From Baylisascaris procyonis (taxonomy: Eukaryota; Nematoda; Chromadorea; Rhabditida; Ascarididae), in assembly GCA_037389465.1 (NCBI GenBank), contig JAZARR010000154.1, forward strand, positions 4,836,001-4,900,000: DNA of 64,000 bases. Reading direction: 5' to 3'. Of the stretch, positions 1-27,285 are shown piece after piece (the stretch's first letter is position 1; each line of letters starts with the position of its first letter). The position numbers were made by a program, and so were the translations under genes. A model generated the notes under the pieces. It ran no database searches. It was not told where the DNA came from and was given only the letters and a program-made list of their open reading frames with translations.

Positions 1-121
1 TGTTTAAAAAAAAAAAATAGCACCATAATATGATAAAAAACCGGTAGATATCTTTGAAATAAAGGCTATTGTGAACTCATATCGAATCGTATTCGACAAT
101 GCAGCATTCTTTTTTTTTTCT

Positions 122-3100
122 TCACCAGAATACCTTATATACATTTGACCATTCATGTTGTTCCCAATAACCAATTCGTTGAACATTTTTATGTGATGAA
201 TGCCATATAAATGTGCTTGTTTTCTGAGGAATCGTCCAATTTATTCCATAATCAGACTGCCAATAATTATTAGTCAATTATTTGGTCAATCGAACAGAAT
301 GAAACACAAAATATTGCGTTAATAAATAAAAATTGAGCACCAATTGGAAAAAAATCGAAAATTTAGCGAATTCAAAAATTTATATTCATAATAAAAGTAA
401 TCCATCGAATGAATTTTATTTCTTCTATTGTTTATCGCCGAATATTCGTACTAACAAAATTTCAACTAGAAATTGAAGGAACAATTAAAAACGTTAAATA
501 TATAAAATCTTTGGAAGTTACTGCGGTTTTGAATAGGAATTATTTTTAAGTGAGCTATTTTAGTTGCAACTATAATTAAGTTATTTTTTATTTTATCTGG
601 ATGCCTTTCTCGTTTGGAAATTGATAGATCACTTCATTTAGATGGAAATTTCTAATACTAGGTGGTATTTTTTATAAACTTAACTTTAGCGAAAATATCA
701 CTAAAAATGAGATATTTGTGTTTCCGGTTGAAAGCATCTCATGGATAATTTGCACGAAAAAGTGTCTTCAAGATAAGCAAACATATTCCAAAAGTCAATT
801 CCTATTAGCAATGAATAAAGTAGAGCTGAATTAAATAGAAGATAGAGAAATGATGAGTAAATAATATTACTAATTGTGATATATCGTTTATTTTTTAAAT
901 CTTTTTGGCAAAAGAAGAAACTCAAGTGAATGCTCTATTTTCTTCAGTAAATAGTAGTGAACGAAAGTGATGTCATTGGTGTACGATTTTCAGATTCCTT
1001 CAAAAAAAACGACGACCCTAAAGTAGTTCTATAATGACGAACAAAAGAATAATAAATAATATTAAAAAGAAAAAAGAATAAATTTTCACTTACCTCAAGA
1101 ATTTTTTCCACATTACATGGAACATTAAAAAGTTCACCATGAAGATCACCAACGCAAAGATTATCGATTGATGGATAAATCCATTTAAGTTTCTCTTTTT
1201 TAGGGACGATCATTCCACCGACCCAATCGTTCTTTTCATCACGATATACAATGAATAAATCGATTTTGATCGAATTCGCATATACACTCACCTCAAGCGA
1301 ATCGTTTATCTAGAAATTGCTTTATTAATACTGGTTGGCAACAATTAATTTCTTTCAGTGATTACAGTTCATTGACTAAGTCGGCTGGCAATACCTGATT
1401 TGTTTTAATGAATACAGTTCATTAATTAAGCCGCACATCAAATGCATCAATACGTTCATACGAACGGACGATTGCTCTTGAAAATAGTTCCTTTTGAGTA
1501 GATTTATGACAACAACAATTGTAGCACTAAATTCTTTTCCAAGTAGTCTGGGAAGGGGGTGAGGGAGATAAGGATAAGGTGTTACCCGATTAGGAATTAT
1601 TGCAAAGCAAGACGTATATTGCTGAAGCATCTACCTGCCTTATGTTTTGCTAATTTTTATTTCATGTAATATTGGAAAATACCTAGCGAAAATAATGCTC
1701 TTATTTATCATTAGACACTATTATTTTAGTATTACTTGAATGATTAAAAATTCTGCTTTTTTTCCTCCTTTTTATATATATTTTAGCTACATAAAAATAT
1801 AATCATCTCTTATAACCTTTCCAATAATCCAATAAAGCTTAAAAGCTTTTGCATATTCCATATCTTTCAGCATTGTTTCGTCTAGTTCGTTGAATTTTAT
1901 TGCAAAATCCACATCGGTTGTATCTCTTATAAATGCGCATTCTCGATACCAACCTGAAATTTATTCAAAAAATATTACTCGAAGATATTGGAATTAAAAT
2001 AATCATTTCTTTATTATGGTTTATTCCCACATATTGCAACTTGATGTAACAATACCAAAATACCAATTCTCATAATGCTTTTTCGTTTAAAAAAAACAAC
2101 CGATTTTCATAATTTCGCTAACTATTGCAAATATCTGCATATATCTGAATAGTGAGTGCATCAAAATGTAGGATGTTAGAATTTCGATGGCACATACAAG
2201 GCCGTTAGATTATAGTGAATATAAAGATGGAAAAATGCAACAAACTCCTAACCTAACAGTGTTCCACCAAATAAAAATGGTGTTGCGCCGTAATGTTCAA
2301 TGAAGTCACGAAATTCAACCATTTTCTTGACAAACGTCTTATCGATGACTGGTTCCAACGATTTGTCCGATAGATTTAAGCCAATACATTTAATAAAACG
2401 ACCATTACGCCATTTACGCTCGAATTCATCAATATCTAGTGGAACACTTATTGGCAAACCGCCAATTATCGATTTTTTCGTCAACAATCTAGCAAAAGTA
2501 ACGATCATTAAAGAGAAATGAAGCGAAAAAAAGTGATTGTTTAATGCAAAAATTTTGATCAATAACTACGGATCGATGATCGAACTTCATTCGAATTTGC
2601 AATTATTTGCAATGGTTGCAATATTCAAACATGCAAAGAATTCAAGAATGAAATTGCCGTCATATATGAAGGTGTACTACATATCATTGGTAGATAAAAT
2701 CGTCATTGATTTATTCGGTTCATGAAGGAAGAGTGTAATCCTCGCCACCTCAATCATACCAATCGTTTCGGTCTTTTTTTGTTCACTACCCATTGACTCA
2801 CTTCGATAGCAACGTTATATACGATCACACCACCTACCGTAATATGCATTCATTTTTTTAAATGATAATACTTGAATATATTGAATGCAAAAAACCCTTA
2901 ACTTCCTCATATCTTATTTACCGATGTGGGATATCATCTAAACGATGTGATTAACGAATAAAAATTGAAGTGAAAGATTTTCGTATTCAATATGCAAATA
3001 TTTAAATTAGAAGTGATAATATGCAAATAAAGATTACCCATTAATAGCACGAACTTCATAATCGGACGAATAGAATTTAATATAGCCATTGTGGGATGAA

Positions 3101-5902
3101 TTTTCGATACGAAATATTTTCAATCGACCCATCGATATAGGTGCTGCGATATCATATGATGCAAAAATAATTTCGTTGCTATTATAAGACGCTTGTCGTA
3201 GTAATAATAAATCATTGAATGAAGAGAGATATTCGATTTCAGTTGAGCTCTTCAAAATACAAATTCGTTTAAGAAACTTTCTTTTATTGCTCAAGAATTT
3301 TTTAACTTAAAAGAATTTTTTCTTAGTCATCTTTTTTTATATTGGCAATTATTTTGAAGCATATAAAAATAATGAACTCCTCTCAATGATATATTCAAAT
3401 CACCATTACCTGTTATAATAATAATAGGATTGAAATATTTATTAAAAACTCTAATGGTATTGCGTTTCGTAAATTTTTACGCCTATAAAATTTAAATAAC
3501 AAGATGAATATTACTAACGAATTGAAATATTGAAATAAAATCATTAAATATCCTATTTCAGTGATTATTGAAAAAGAAATAAATTCGACGAAATTTGAGA
3601 AATTCGATTATTGTCACGAAATTAGAAAAGAAAAAAATTGAAAAAATATATATGACACTTACTAGGAACGATTCATTTGCAACTGAAGATATTGTAAACT
3701 GTTGACGATTGCCGAACATTTTGGAGAAAGTGAACATTAAGGCAAAAATGGTCATGAGTAGAACTGTGAACGAACTTGGTCGAACGTTGGTCCTCATGAT
3801 AGATGCAAACATAGGCAAAGTGAATCGCTGAAATGAGATACATTCAACATGCAGCCGAAACTAACATAAATATACATAAACATATATACCCTTCGTCAAT
3901 TATAACGACACTATTACATCGGAAGAGTTTTGTGGCACTAGGAAGCGCCTTCGGTAGACTTTTGCTTTTCTGAGGGGATGAGAGGAGGACGGGGGGGGTG
4001 AGCGAGAGGGACAAACCCAAACGATTAAAAAAATCTCACTGCTTTCAACTGAACATTGAGTAGCAAAGAGCAGCAACGGCAATATCAACATTACGGGGGA
4101 TAGCGATTCCTCTCATTTATCCCATCCTATCGTTGATGAGCTGTTTTCATGATGCACTCATTTAAAGCAGATTATTATATTGCTACTCTGATTGAAATCT
4201 GCAATGACAGCATTATAGGCGAAACTATGTTGTCAATTGCCCGCCTATTATCGACTACTTTAATTTTTAAATAAGAGGATCATCCTGTAACGGTGACTCA
4301 TAGAAATGTAAAAATAACAATAAAGAAACATTAGGTTGGCAGATATAGTGCCACTTATTTTACTTCTCTTTTTAAAGAAGTCACTTTTCTAGTTCACTAA
4401 GAAACAATGAAACAAACGCATTAATGCATCGAAAGTTTAAACAAACCTATCACTCACACCTTATTAACCAACAATGAAATGGGTGCAATAATGTTAGACA
4501 AATTTAACAAGGCCTGCTTATATAAGCAAAATAATCGGTTGTTTTGCAATTCATTTGCGAAAATTTTGAAAATTTTTCTTCCATTTTTTTCCATAAACAT
4601 AAAAAAATGATCGTTGAAGAAATAAACACGGCTATGCAAAAATTCATTCGAATTGAAACATTATAAAAGTCTATCAAGAAATCGAAAGCGAAAAAAAAGC
4701 AATAAAGCAAATATGCACATAAAAAGTTGAAACTTGAGCGCAGATGATTGATTAAATTTTACAAAAAATTAATAAATATTTAAGCTAATGAGAGAGAAAA
4801 CCTTATTAGCAATCACTAATTGATATATGCTATTTGAATGAATGCTATCATAAGAACATAAGAAATTCAAAATAATATCGATGAAAAATATAAGGGAAAC
4901 ACCTCAATCGGAATTCCGATAAAATCGCTCTTCCCCTTTAGAGAACAAACAATAAAAGTGAACTATTGACAGAATCAGCGATGAATTTGAGCCATCTATG
5001 GGAATATAGAAACAATGATAAAGAAGATTCTGTTCAAATTTTGTTGCAAACATCCTTTCAGTGATGTGCGACGTTCCCCCTCCGACACCTCGTCTCTGCA
5101 TATTTCAACAGTGAATATAGATGTCTGATGTGGGTTTTTTTTTCGACCAATAACAATAGTAAAGTTGCTATTGATGAGAAAATTTTTTATGTTTATTCTC
5201 GAAGCAAAACAACGGAAAGTATTATTTTTTTTTTTGAAAGAAAGAAATTGTGAGGATTTGGAGAAATTTTATGAAAAATTTTCTTTAAGCAACGCCATTT
5301 AAGGACTCAAAAAATGTTTTTAAATGTTTATCAATATTATTTCACTATCGTTTTCACCTAATATCTTAAAAAAAAAATTTTCTTTCACATTCGCTCTTCA
5401 TTACTTCATTATTCATTTCTTTTCATTTTTCTTTCTTTTGATCGCTCTATGATTGTTTTATACTTGTCATTACTACTATTCCATTCTAACTATGTTATTT
5501 TCTAAATTAGAATAGAATGAAATTGCGGTCATTTTGTACTCTCAGAATTACATCTAAAATTAAATAAAATAGAATAAAATTAAAATACGATCACTTTGGC
5601 CTTATCATTACCAGCTATTTTATTTTGCATATCTTATAAAACGCTATAGAAAACGACTTATGGAAAGATAATTTATGAAAAGAAACTCAGAAAATTTATA
5701 TTTGATGCACAGTTCATTGAATTTATTTAAATATCTTATGCTACAAAAGTTACGCATCTTATAAACGTTGTCTGCAAATGAATCGACGACTTACCGTTTC
5801 ATTAGTGTTGTTGCGTTGTTTATTTGAATTGATTCTAGCATCATAGTTCAGCGTATTATGTAGAAGTGGGACATTGCTATCGAGACTGCTTGCTTCAGTC
5901 AT
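122..5902 (-). CDS. LicD/fukutin-like type II membrane protein, 7 exons, about 402 aa
   Basis: Exons in transcript order: 5902-5795, 3827-3663, 3249-3038, 2488-2253, 1953-1817, 1309-1094 and 256-122. The phases join without conflict and give 402 residues. Residues 1-55 are a polar cytoplasmic tail. About 56-70 is a hydrophobic signal anchor (FTVLLMTIFALMFTF), followed by an N-glycosylation site at N87. The LicD core spans exons 4-7: FLFGGTLLGWYREC, then the DxD motif DTTDVDF (D254, D256), then SIKIDLFIVY, and near the C-terminus YGINWTIP and EQHEWSNVYK. This order matches the LicD/fukutin family, which transfers phosphosugar or phospho-alditol groups, and resembles nematode W02B3.4-type proteins. 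Golgi location and substrate are inferred. The exon 3 acceptor (GAAG at 3250) is weak; an in-frame upstream acceptor would add residues. The end is either the TGA at 122-124, used here, or a donor at 133 leading out of the window. Confidence 0.85.
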
Positions 5903-5952
5903 AGTCGCAATTTATGGCCAATCCAATGGAATTTTAGTAATTCTAAGCAGAC

Positions 5953-5962
5953 CTGAAAGAGG
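5953..5962 (-). other. Probable spliced-leader or 5'-UTR splice acceptor of the LicD-like gene
   Basis: On the minus strand CCTCTTTCAG ends about 50 nt before the ATG at 5902. No upstream coding exon is needed, because the first exon opens with its own ATG. Trans-splicing to a leader, or a 5'-UTR intron, is the simplest reading. Confidence 0.45.
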
Positions 5963-8900
5963 ATCTCAAAATGAATTATCCCTCTAAATCGAGGATTTAT
6001 AATGAAATGAAAAGTATTGCTATTCAAGACTCTATATTGTGAGAATCAAAAATAATCGTTAGAACAATAATGAATCTGTTAAAGATGAAAAAGAAACATA
6101 TACCTGTCCAATCAAGCAATATGATACCTAAGCAATCAATTGACGTTTTCGAGAAGCAAACTTCATTATCCGTTCGACTTATATATTAAAATTTTTTTGT
6201 AGGCATATTCATCAAATGTTAATATCTTTGCTTGTAACGCTAGAAATATTTTCTGCAAAAACATGTGAGTAATATTGAATTAGAATGCAATAAAATGGAA
6301 ATAGTGAGTATATTTTCAGTATATTTCAATATTCATTAATTTGTTTAATGCGGAAGATATACGAAAATATTATGCAAATAACGCTTTTAATATACATTAC
6401 TATAGGAAATTTTTTTTCAAGGAAAAATTTTCTATGTTGGAAAGCATTTCTATAACACCGAACGAATATCCATGAGACGAGCTCCCATTACCTGATTGGT
6501 CATGATATGGGCATGGCAATGGTATGCATGTTTTGCTGCGCCTAATCACTTCAATGACGATGCAAATGTATCTTGCGATAATGACGTATCGTGACCACCC
6601 AATTTGAATAACTATTAAAAAATCGTTTGGAAGAACTCTCGGAAACTTTTTTCATTTATACCTTCATAAACTTGCATAAATGCATTTAAATTCACTGAAA
6701 AGAAATCTTAGTGAGGAAAACAGCCTATCCATGAAAGCGTATTTTGCAAAGTTTGCTATTTTTGGCAAAATCTGTGGAAATTTTCACAATAAATACCGGC
6801 AAAAAGAAAAGACTTATTACTTCCAGCACAACTATATAGCACTTAAAATGAAATTTAAATATACGAAAATTGGAAAATAAATGAACATAATTGAATTTGT
6901 TAAAAGTTTTGATTTATAAGAAAGAATATTGCCACAGGAATTTTTCTAATATTAATAATTGCTGCATTCACAAATAAAAATGCGCACATATTTTCGATTT
7001 TTTATCGACTTTTTTTTAATCCTCTTATTTTGGATAAAAATATTTTCATTGCTAAAAATAAAATTCCATAAATAAAGTATTGATGTTTCATTTACGATTG
7101 TGTAAAGTTCATTCTAAAAGATTGATGATGCTATAAGGAATTTGTACTTTTAACAATGTAATTTTTGATTTATTGATGAACGCGTTGAAACCTTCATTTG
7201 AATGTAATATGAAACATATGGTTCCATTCGGTGCGTTCGGACATTAATGTTTGCACTAGTGATGCTTTAGAATTGCACGTTTAGTTGGTTGCATTGCTTA
7301 GGAAAGTCGGCTAGTACTTCCGGAACAAAAAAAATTAACGCCATTAAGAGGGAGGAAAGAGAGATGGGGAATTAAAGGTGATGAGAGAAGGATCGTTGCG
7401 GACAGGTGGAGGTATTAAGAGTCTTTTTTTGCAGATTTTTGGGAAATTATAATCTAGTTTAATGTCTTGTGATTCAAAGATAGGATGAGCAAGAAACGAT
7501 CTCTTGTGCTGGATACCTCCACCTGTTCCCAATGATAACATTTTCCAAGCGGTCAGCATTTTTGAGATCTCCCTATGGCAATAAAATGATACCTTTAGCT
7601 GTTAATATCGAAAAAAAATATAGATCATTTATTGCATTATTAAGCGCTGTCATTAGATAATTCATGATGTTAGCAATAATCACTATTTTTGCTAAAGTTT
7701 CAAAAATAACGAAAAGTAGGATATCATCGGTAAGGAGTCAAAGAGCGATCCGATAACATTAGCATGATCGAACCGTCAATAAATTTGCCTCAAAAATTTC
7801 ATAAATTTGATAAATTCATATTAGCAAATATTTTAATGTTAGCACAATCAAATGGCGCCAATGAGAAATCTTAATGCATCGAGTTTTCAAAAATTCTTAA
7901 TGGCGCAAATGTCCTCAATGTTTAGCATCCGAAAATTCTAAAAGCGCTCTTCAACATTGCAATCATACTTAGAATAAACATCGCTAGAAAATAGCATCAA
8001 TTTAAAAACTATATAACAGAAACTATTGAATGAAAGCGTTAATCGCTTTTCTCAGCTGAACACTAATTTTCTATTCGATAACAGGTGGCTTTCGAACTCA
8101 ATTTCTTACAATCATTCCCTCACATATCGATGGACGTATATACGGCACATATTGCTTGAATTACACTTTGATCTGCTAAATGTGTGAGCATATTTCAGCT
8201 AATATTATTGTCTCTATTAAAACTCTCTCTTAGCAATCCTTTAAAAAAATGTAACATTTCATTGAAACTAACGAAATTTCTGACAGCAAAAATATTTCGC
8301 CTATTCAATAAAATTTAAATGCATTAATAATAGATGAATATATCTTAAAAGCTATACGGTTTCATTCATCAACTGGCAGTTTCACGTATAGCAGATAAAT
8401 AAGAATGGACAAGATAATAGTAATTACTTGGTGATTGCTTAACAAAAAGCTATGTGGGAAAAATTTTCAAAAAATTAGGCATTTTTCCAAAATATGCTTA
8501 CGTCACTCACTATTGCAATTCTTCAGAAATTTTTATGAATTTAAAATATTTGAAATTTCCTTAGCCTTTTAAAAATGAAAAATCTTATATATTAGATGCA
8601 TTTTTATGATTGAATGAATTCCATATTCCACTTACAATGACTAATTAACAGCGACAATAATAAAGAAAAAGAAAATTCCAAAGAATATTGTAAAAGGTTC
8701 AAGACACATTTACTAAATGAATATACCAACCATACTAGCACAAAAACAAATGCAACAGTGACATATGTGAGTGAAGAATTGTGGGTGCGCAAAGAAGAAG
8801 AGGGTATTGTAAACAGTTCAATAAACATTGCACTATATATTTATTCCTCACGGCAACATTTGTAAATGATCGACGAAACGATATGCCTTATGGTTATATT

Positions 8901-11738
8901 TGAACACTTTTTTTTCAGAATTGCTCTACCACTGTGCTCTTTAGTCACTAATTTTGTGCTTTTTTGAATTACAAAATTCGATCGACTATCGATCATTATA
9001 AAACTTATTCAATCATAAACAGTTCAACGCATTTTCCCTTCCCCTTTTTCTTTCAAATTATTCAACAATATTAAAAGAAATGTTTGTTAGTCAAAAAAAT
9101 GAATTATCAATGCCTGCTGGAGAGAAAATACTATACCTCTATTGGACGCTTGATGAAATGTTTTATTTACAAGATTATAGTGAAATTTTCTGTCTAATTT
9201 CAATTTTAATTGTAGGTGAATTTGAGAGGAATCAATAAGAGGAATATTGCATTGCAAATATACTGAAATAATTGATGATAGAATATTGCAAAAAAAAAAA
9301 ATGCGAAGAATACTATTGAAGCAATAAGCATAAAAAATTAAAGACGACTAATGCAATGTGAATATATGTTGCATTGAGGAGTGAGATTTTAAAGAAGCAC
9401 ATCGGTAGTGTCGATGGGAATGGCACGCGCTCACCGAAAGGAAACTTCCACCTTCAAATGTGAGCACAACTTCGCATTGCAAAGCATCAATTTCTAACGA
9501 ATTTCCTCGTTTACGTATATATTTAATTTGTTCGTCGAAAATTTTCCCTCAATATTTTTGAATATTTTATCGATGAAATGTAAAATTTTTGAATTTATAA
9601 ATCAAAATAATAGCATTTTGAATGCAATGAGATGATAATACAAATTTATTGTTGAAATTAGTGCACTGCTATTAGTGGTCATCTAAATAAAATGGTTATT
9701 GCCACATGTTATTGTTACTCCCAGTATTGAATAAGGAATAAAATTATTAGTCAATTCATCAATGGCGATCTAATCTCTCCTAGAAAATTGCTTTCTCTAT
9801 TATTTTGTCACCCATGAACAAACCCGTGGCGGAATATCGGTTCGTTGGGGGGGGGGGGAGGATGGAGCGGAGGGCGGGTAGATTCATTGAAAAGCTGAGT
9901 TATATGGGCAAACTCAAGGAACTTCTTGTTATTGAATGCACTTTCTCAATAATATTGCCTACATTTTTGTAACGCTTCTATATAAATTTGTTCTCCTTAT
10001 TTTGCATTGCAATCACATCATGCTATATTGCAACTCTCCCCTCAGTGTTCTTAAAAAGACACGATGTCTCTTTTCAGTTTGGTGAAAAGTTGAAACGACA
10101 GTGGAAAATGGACTGTTTTCTGTAGGGGCATAGAGGTTAGATGTGAACAGTTCAGGCATATTATGAGAGGACACTGAACGAGGAAAACGATTTTCAGGAG
10201 TCTCATGGTGAGGAACGTCCAGGATTTCAAGGATTATCCCGATAGCCAGAGTAAGCCAAGGTGAGAGTCCTTCAAGTTGCGAATCGCTTGATCATTGGAA
10301 CATCGCGAGCTTCCAGTCGTAATGAAAATTGCTTTCAAAATTCGTTAGATGATCATGCAACAATTCGTTGCAATTCGTCGATGCAATCTCGGGTTCGGTA
10401 TACGCCAATTTTCTCGTCGGAGTCTCGTCTCGTCCAGTCCTATCAAATCCAGCCATGAAGGCGAACAATTAAAGTCGTTCATTTCCATCGATCTAATTGT
10501 AGATAAAGCCGCTGCAAATCCGAGTTGTGCAAAACTTTACGCTGATCAATTTTTGCTTATTGCTACTTTATCTGATCAAAGGATAGCCCATAGAAGATGA
10601 GCAATAAGAAAGTTTTGAAACGATAGTATATGCGCAACAAAGGATAAATCTTGTTACTAAAAACCAACCCAGTGATACCATCTGAATGACTCCCAAAACA
10701 GCTTCAGTCCGGTTGAAACTGCCTCATTAGGCAGGAGGCCAAAGATGCCGGGAATAGCCTATCCCTTCACCCATTTAACCAAGCAAAAAAAAAAACCGCT
10801 GAAGTTGAGGGGGCTTCTGTTTCGAGAAAAGTCCCTCGCACCTTAGCAGCATTGCAAATTAAAACATTTGATCTTGCAACGAATTTTGACTAAAAGCTTC
10901 TAAAGTGTTGGCGGGTTTTTTCTAAACTTCATATACCAAAGGCATGCACCATAAACATGATGTCATCAATTGCTGCATACAATTTGCAAGATTGCAATCG
11001 GTGATTGAAACAAAGCGAATGAATAAAAACCACGACTCTTTGCTGCAAGATTGATGAAGAAATTTCGGCGAGTGAAATATTGCTGAATTATTAATAATTA
11101 TTTAACAAAAATTCCTTCCTATTCCTAAAATTTTAATAGCGATTGCTGGTGCTGATAGATGAATTTTCATAATCCCAACTCTATGTGAAAATAATATGCT
11201 ACTATAGTATCGCCTTTTTTTCCGGTTTTCCGTATTACTATCGGCTGATTATGGATTTGTGTCTCGCTGAAACACTCGAATGCACTATTTTTTTGCGGTG
11301 ACCATTAGCTTTTGTATTTGAATTTTTTGTTTGCACCCGTTTAAATTCAGTAATATTTACTTTGCATAGTTATTGGAGCCTTTTGCCAGCGCAGATCCTG
11401 ATTTTTTTTAGCATACACACCGTACCCACCACAGATATACGCACAGACATGCAATACATGCAGCACATATGTCGCCACATGCACAGACATACACACAGAT
11501 GCAAATGGAAATACGCTATTGCAGAAGCATGTATCGGTAAGCACTATGGGGCAAACACATTAATCAACATACGCAAGCGCGTGGAAACTTCAGCTAAATG
11601 CAACGTTTGTACGCGAAGTTTTTGCAATTGGGAGGTCGTACCTACAAAGGGAACTTAATAGCAGCTTAAGCTTAACTAAGTTTGTGGATCGTAAAGTTTC
11701 ATGCATAGATCCATGAATGGTGCCCGAGGTGTGTTGAA
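5963..11738. other. Intergenic, AT-rich, no recognised gene
   Basis: Between the 5' end of the LicD-like gene and the 3' end of the receptor gene I find only short open frames without recognisable motifs. The minus-strand frame at 8604-8828 is hydrophobic, but it has no family signature and no splice context. A GC-richer patch near 10.06-10.88 kb is listed separately. The two flanking genes are both on the minus strand and several kilobases apart, so an operon is unlikely. Confidence 0.6.
10057..10620 (+). other. GC-richer, exon-like patch of unknown nature
   Basis: This segment stands out from its AT-rich surroundings. On the plus strand it contains a TTTTCAG acceptor near 10197, an open stretch with ATG reading MVRNVQDFKDYPDSQSKP, and an AG/GTGAGAG donor at about 10259-10265. 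A second TTTTCAG lies near 10077. Two further overlapping frames (10261-10458, 10349-10600) are open, but neither resembles a known family. It could be an exon of an unrecognised gene, a non-coding RNA or a decayed element. Confidence 0.25.
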
Positions 11739-11744
11739 TTTATT
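11739..11744 (-). other. Candidate poly(A) signal of the receptor gene
   Basis: The minus strand reads AATAAA about 100 nt downstream of the receptor stop codon at 11841-11843. This is a normal distance for a nematode 3' UTR. Confidence 0.45.
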
Positions 11745-11840
11745 AAAAGGTCCTTGAATAAAAATTTTAACAGGAAATGAACAATGCCGTTTTATGCGTT
11801 GAAATGAAATCACTCGGTGAATGAAGGATGATTCGAATGG

Positions 11841-26177
<14,337 letters not shown>

Positions 26178-26799
26178 CTGAAATAAAATTTTTTGAAGGC
26201 AAAGAAAAATGAACGAACGAATATAGTTTGTGAGATACTTCACACTCGTCCCCGCCCAACACCAACGAAGGCAAATGGATAGTGGCCAGGACGTCGGTTA
26301 TTTTGCCTGGATAAACGAAATGGTATGTGGCATGGAATGTTTAATTGGGTTTTTTCGGCTTCAGGAATAGATGACGTAATATGATAGTTATTTAAAAAAA
26401 AAATAGGCGACTTAGGAGCGCTTTAAAAATTTTCTTTGAAGATCCATAAATGAGGACAGATTATGCGAAGATTCACGATAGCATAGAAGCAGATATATGA
26501 GGGGATAGAGGCGATACGAATAGAATACCCTCAATACTACTTGTTGTTGCTTATCACTCTGGTTTGATTTACTTACACTAAGCACCTCATACCGAAACAA
26601 ATCTATATATAGAAGGAAATTCCCGTGTAAGTAGTTTCCAATATTCCAATATTCCAATATTTATTTCAATATTTATTAGGTTGTCCATGCAGTTGCTGTA
26701 GAGTGCAAATATGTTACTTTTATTTAATCCATTCGTGAATTTTTTTTTTTATTGCGCAATTGGAGCAACACGATTTTCTTCATTCAAAAATACTCTCAC

Positions 26800-27285
26800 C
26801 TTCTTGAGGTGGGAATATACAAGAGCGGATGTGCGGATCGCACAGTTGGTGCTTTGCCAGCAAGCGATAGATATACGGATGCATAAAAGTACATATGGAA
26901 TCGAGCAAGCCTTAATGGGTCTTACAAAACGGAGCCAAGTGAAGAAAAGTTGAAGGAAATGAGGTACTCACTCGCTGAAATATGTCTTTGTCCGTATCTT
27001 CGCTTTAATTGGCTCCAACTTAGCTCCTCATTTAATAGAGACAGAAATGAAATTGTTCATTAATTAGGCGGTGTTTCGTTTTGGCAAAGTGCTTATAAAT
27101 AAAATTGTAGTTGCTTTAGAAGATACCTCATGAAATTTTATTTGACTAAGGCTTCCTGATCCGGTCAGTGGGATTCTTTCCTGGGTCGGATCCCTGATAC
27201 GGTCGATGAGACGAATATGCGCAACGGAATGAACCAAAAAGAACTCATAGTAAATTATAAAAGACAGCAATGAATATTTTAACAT
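26800..27285 (-). CDS. Tentative 5' exons of the receptor (signal peptide region)
   Basis: The first well-supported receptor exon needs an upstream exon ending after codon position 1. On the minus strand, an open stretch ending CAAGAAG/GTGAGAG at 26800 has that phase and would make Glu across the junction. Further upstream, the frame starting at 27285 encodes a hydrophobic leader (MLKYSLLSFIIYYEFFLVHS) ending at a GAG/GTATCT donor at 27127 in phase 0. It can join the 26800 exon through an AAAG acceptor near 26860. Another leader-like frame starts around 27738 (MFILLYVNISFLVGF). None of these is confirmed, and the true signal-peptide exon may be elsewhere. Confidence 0.25.
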
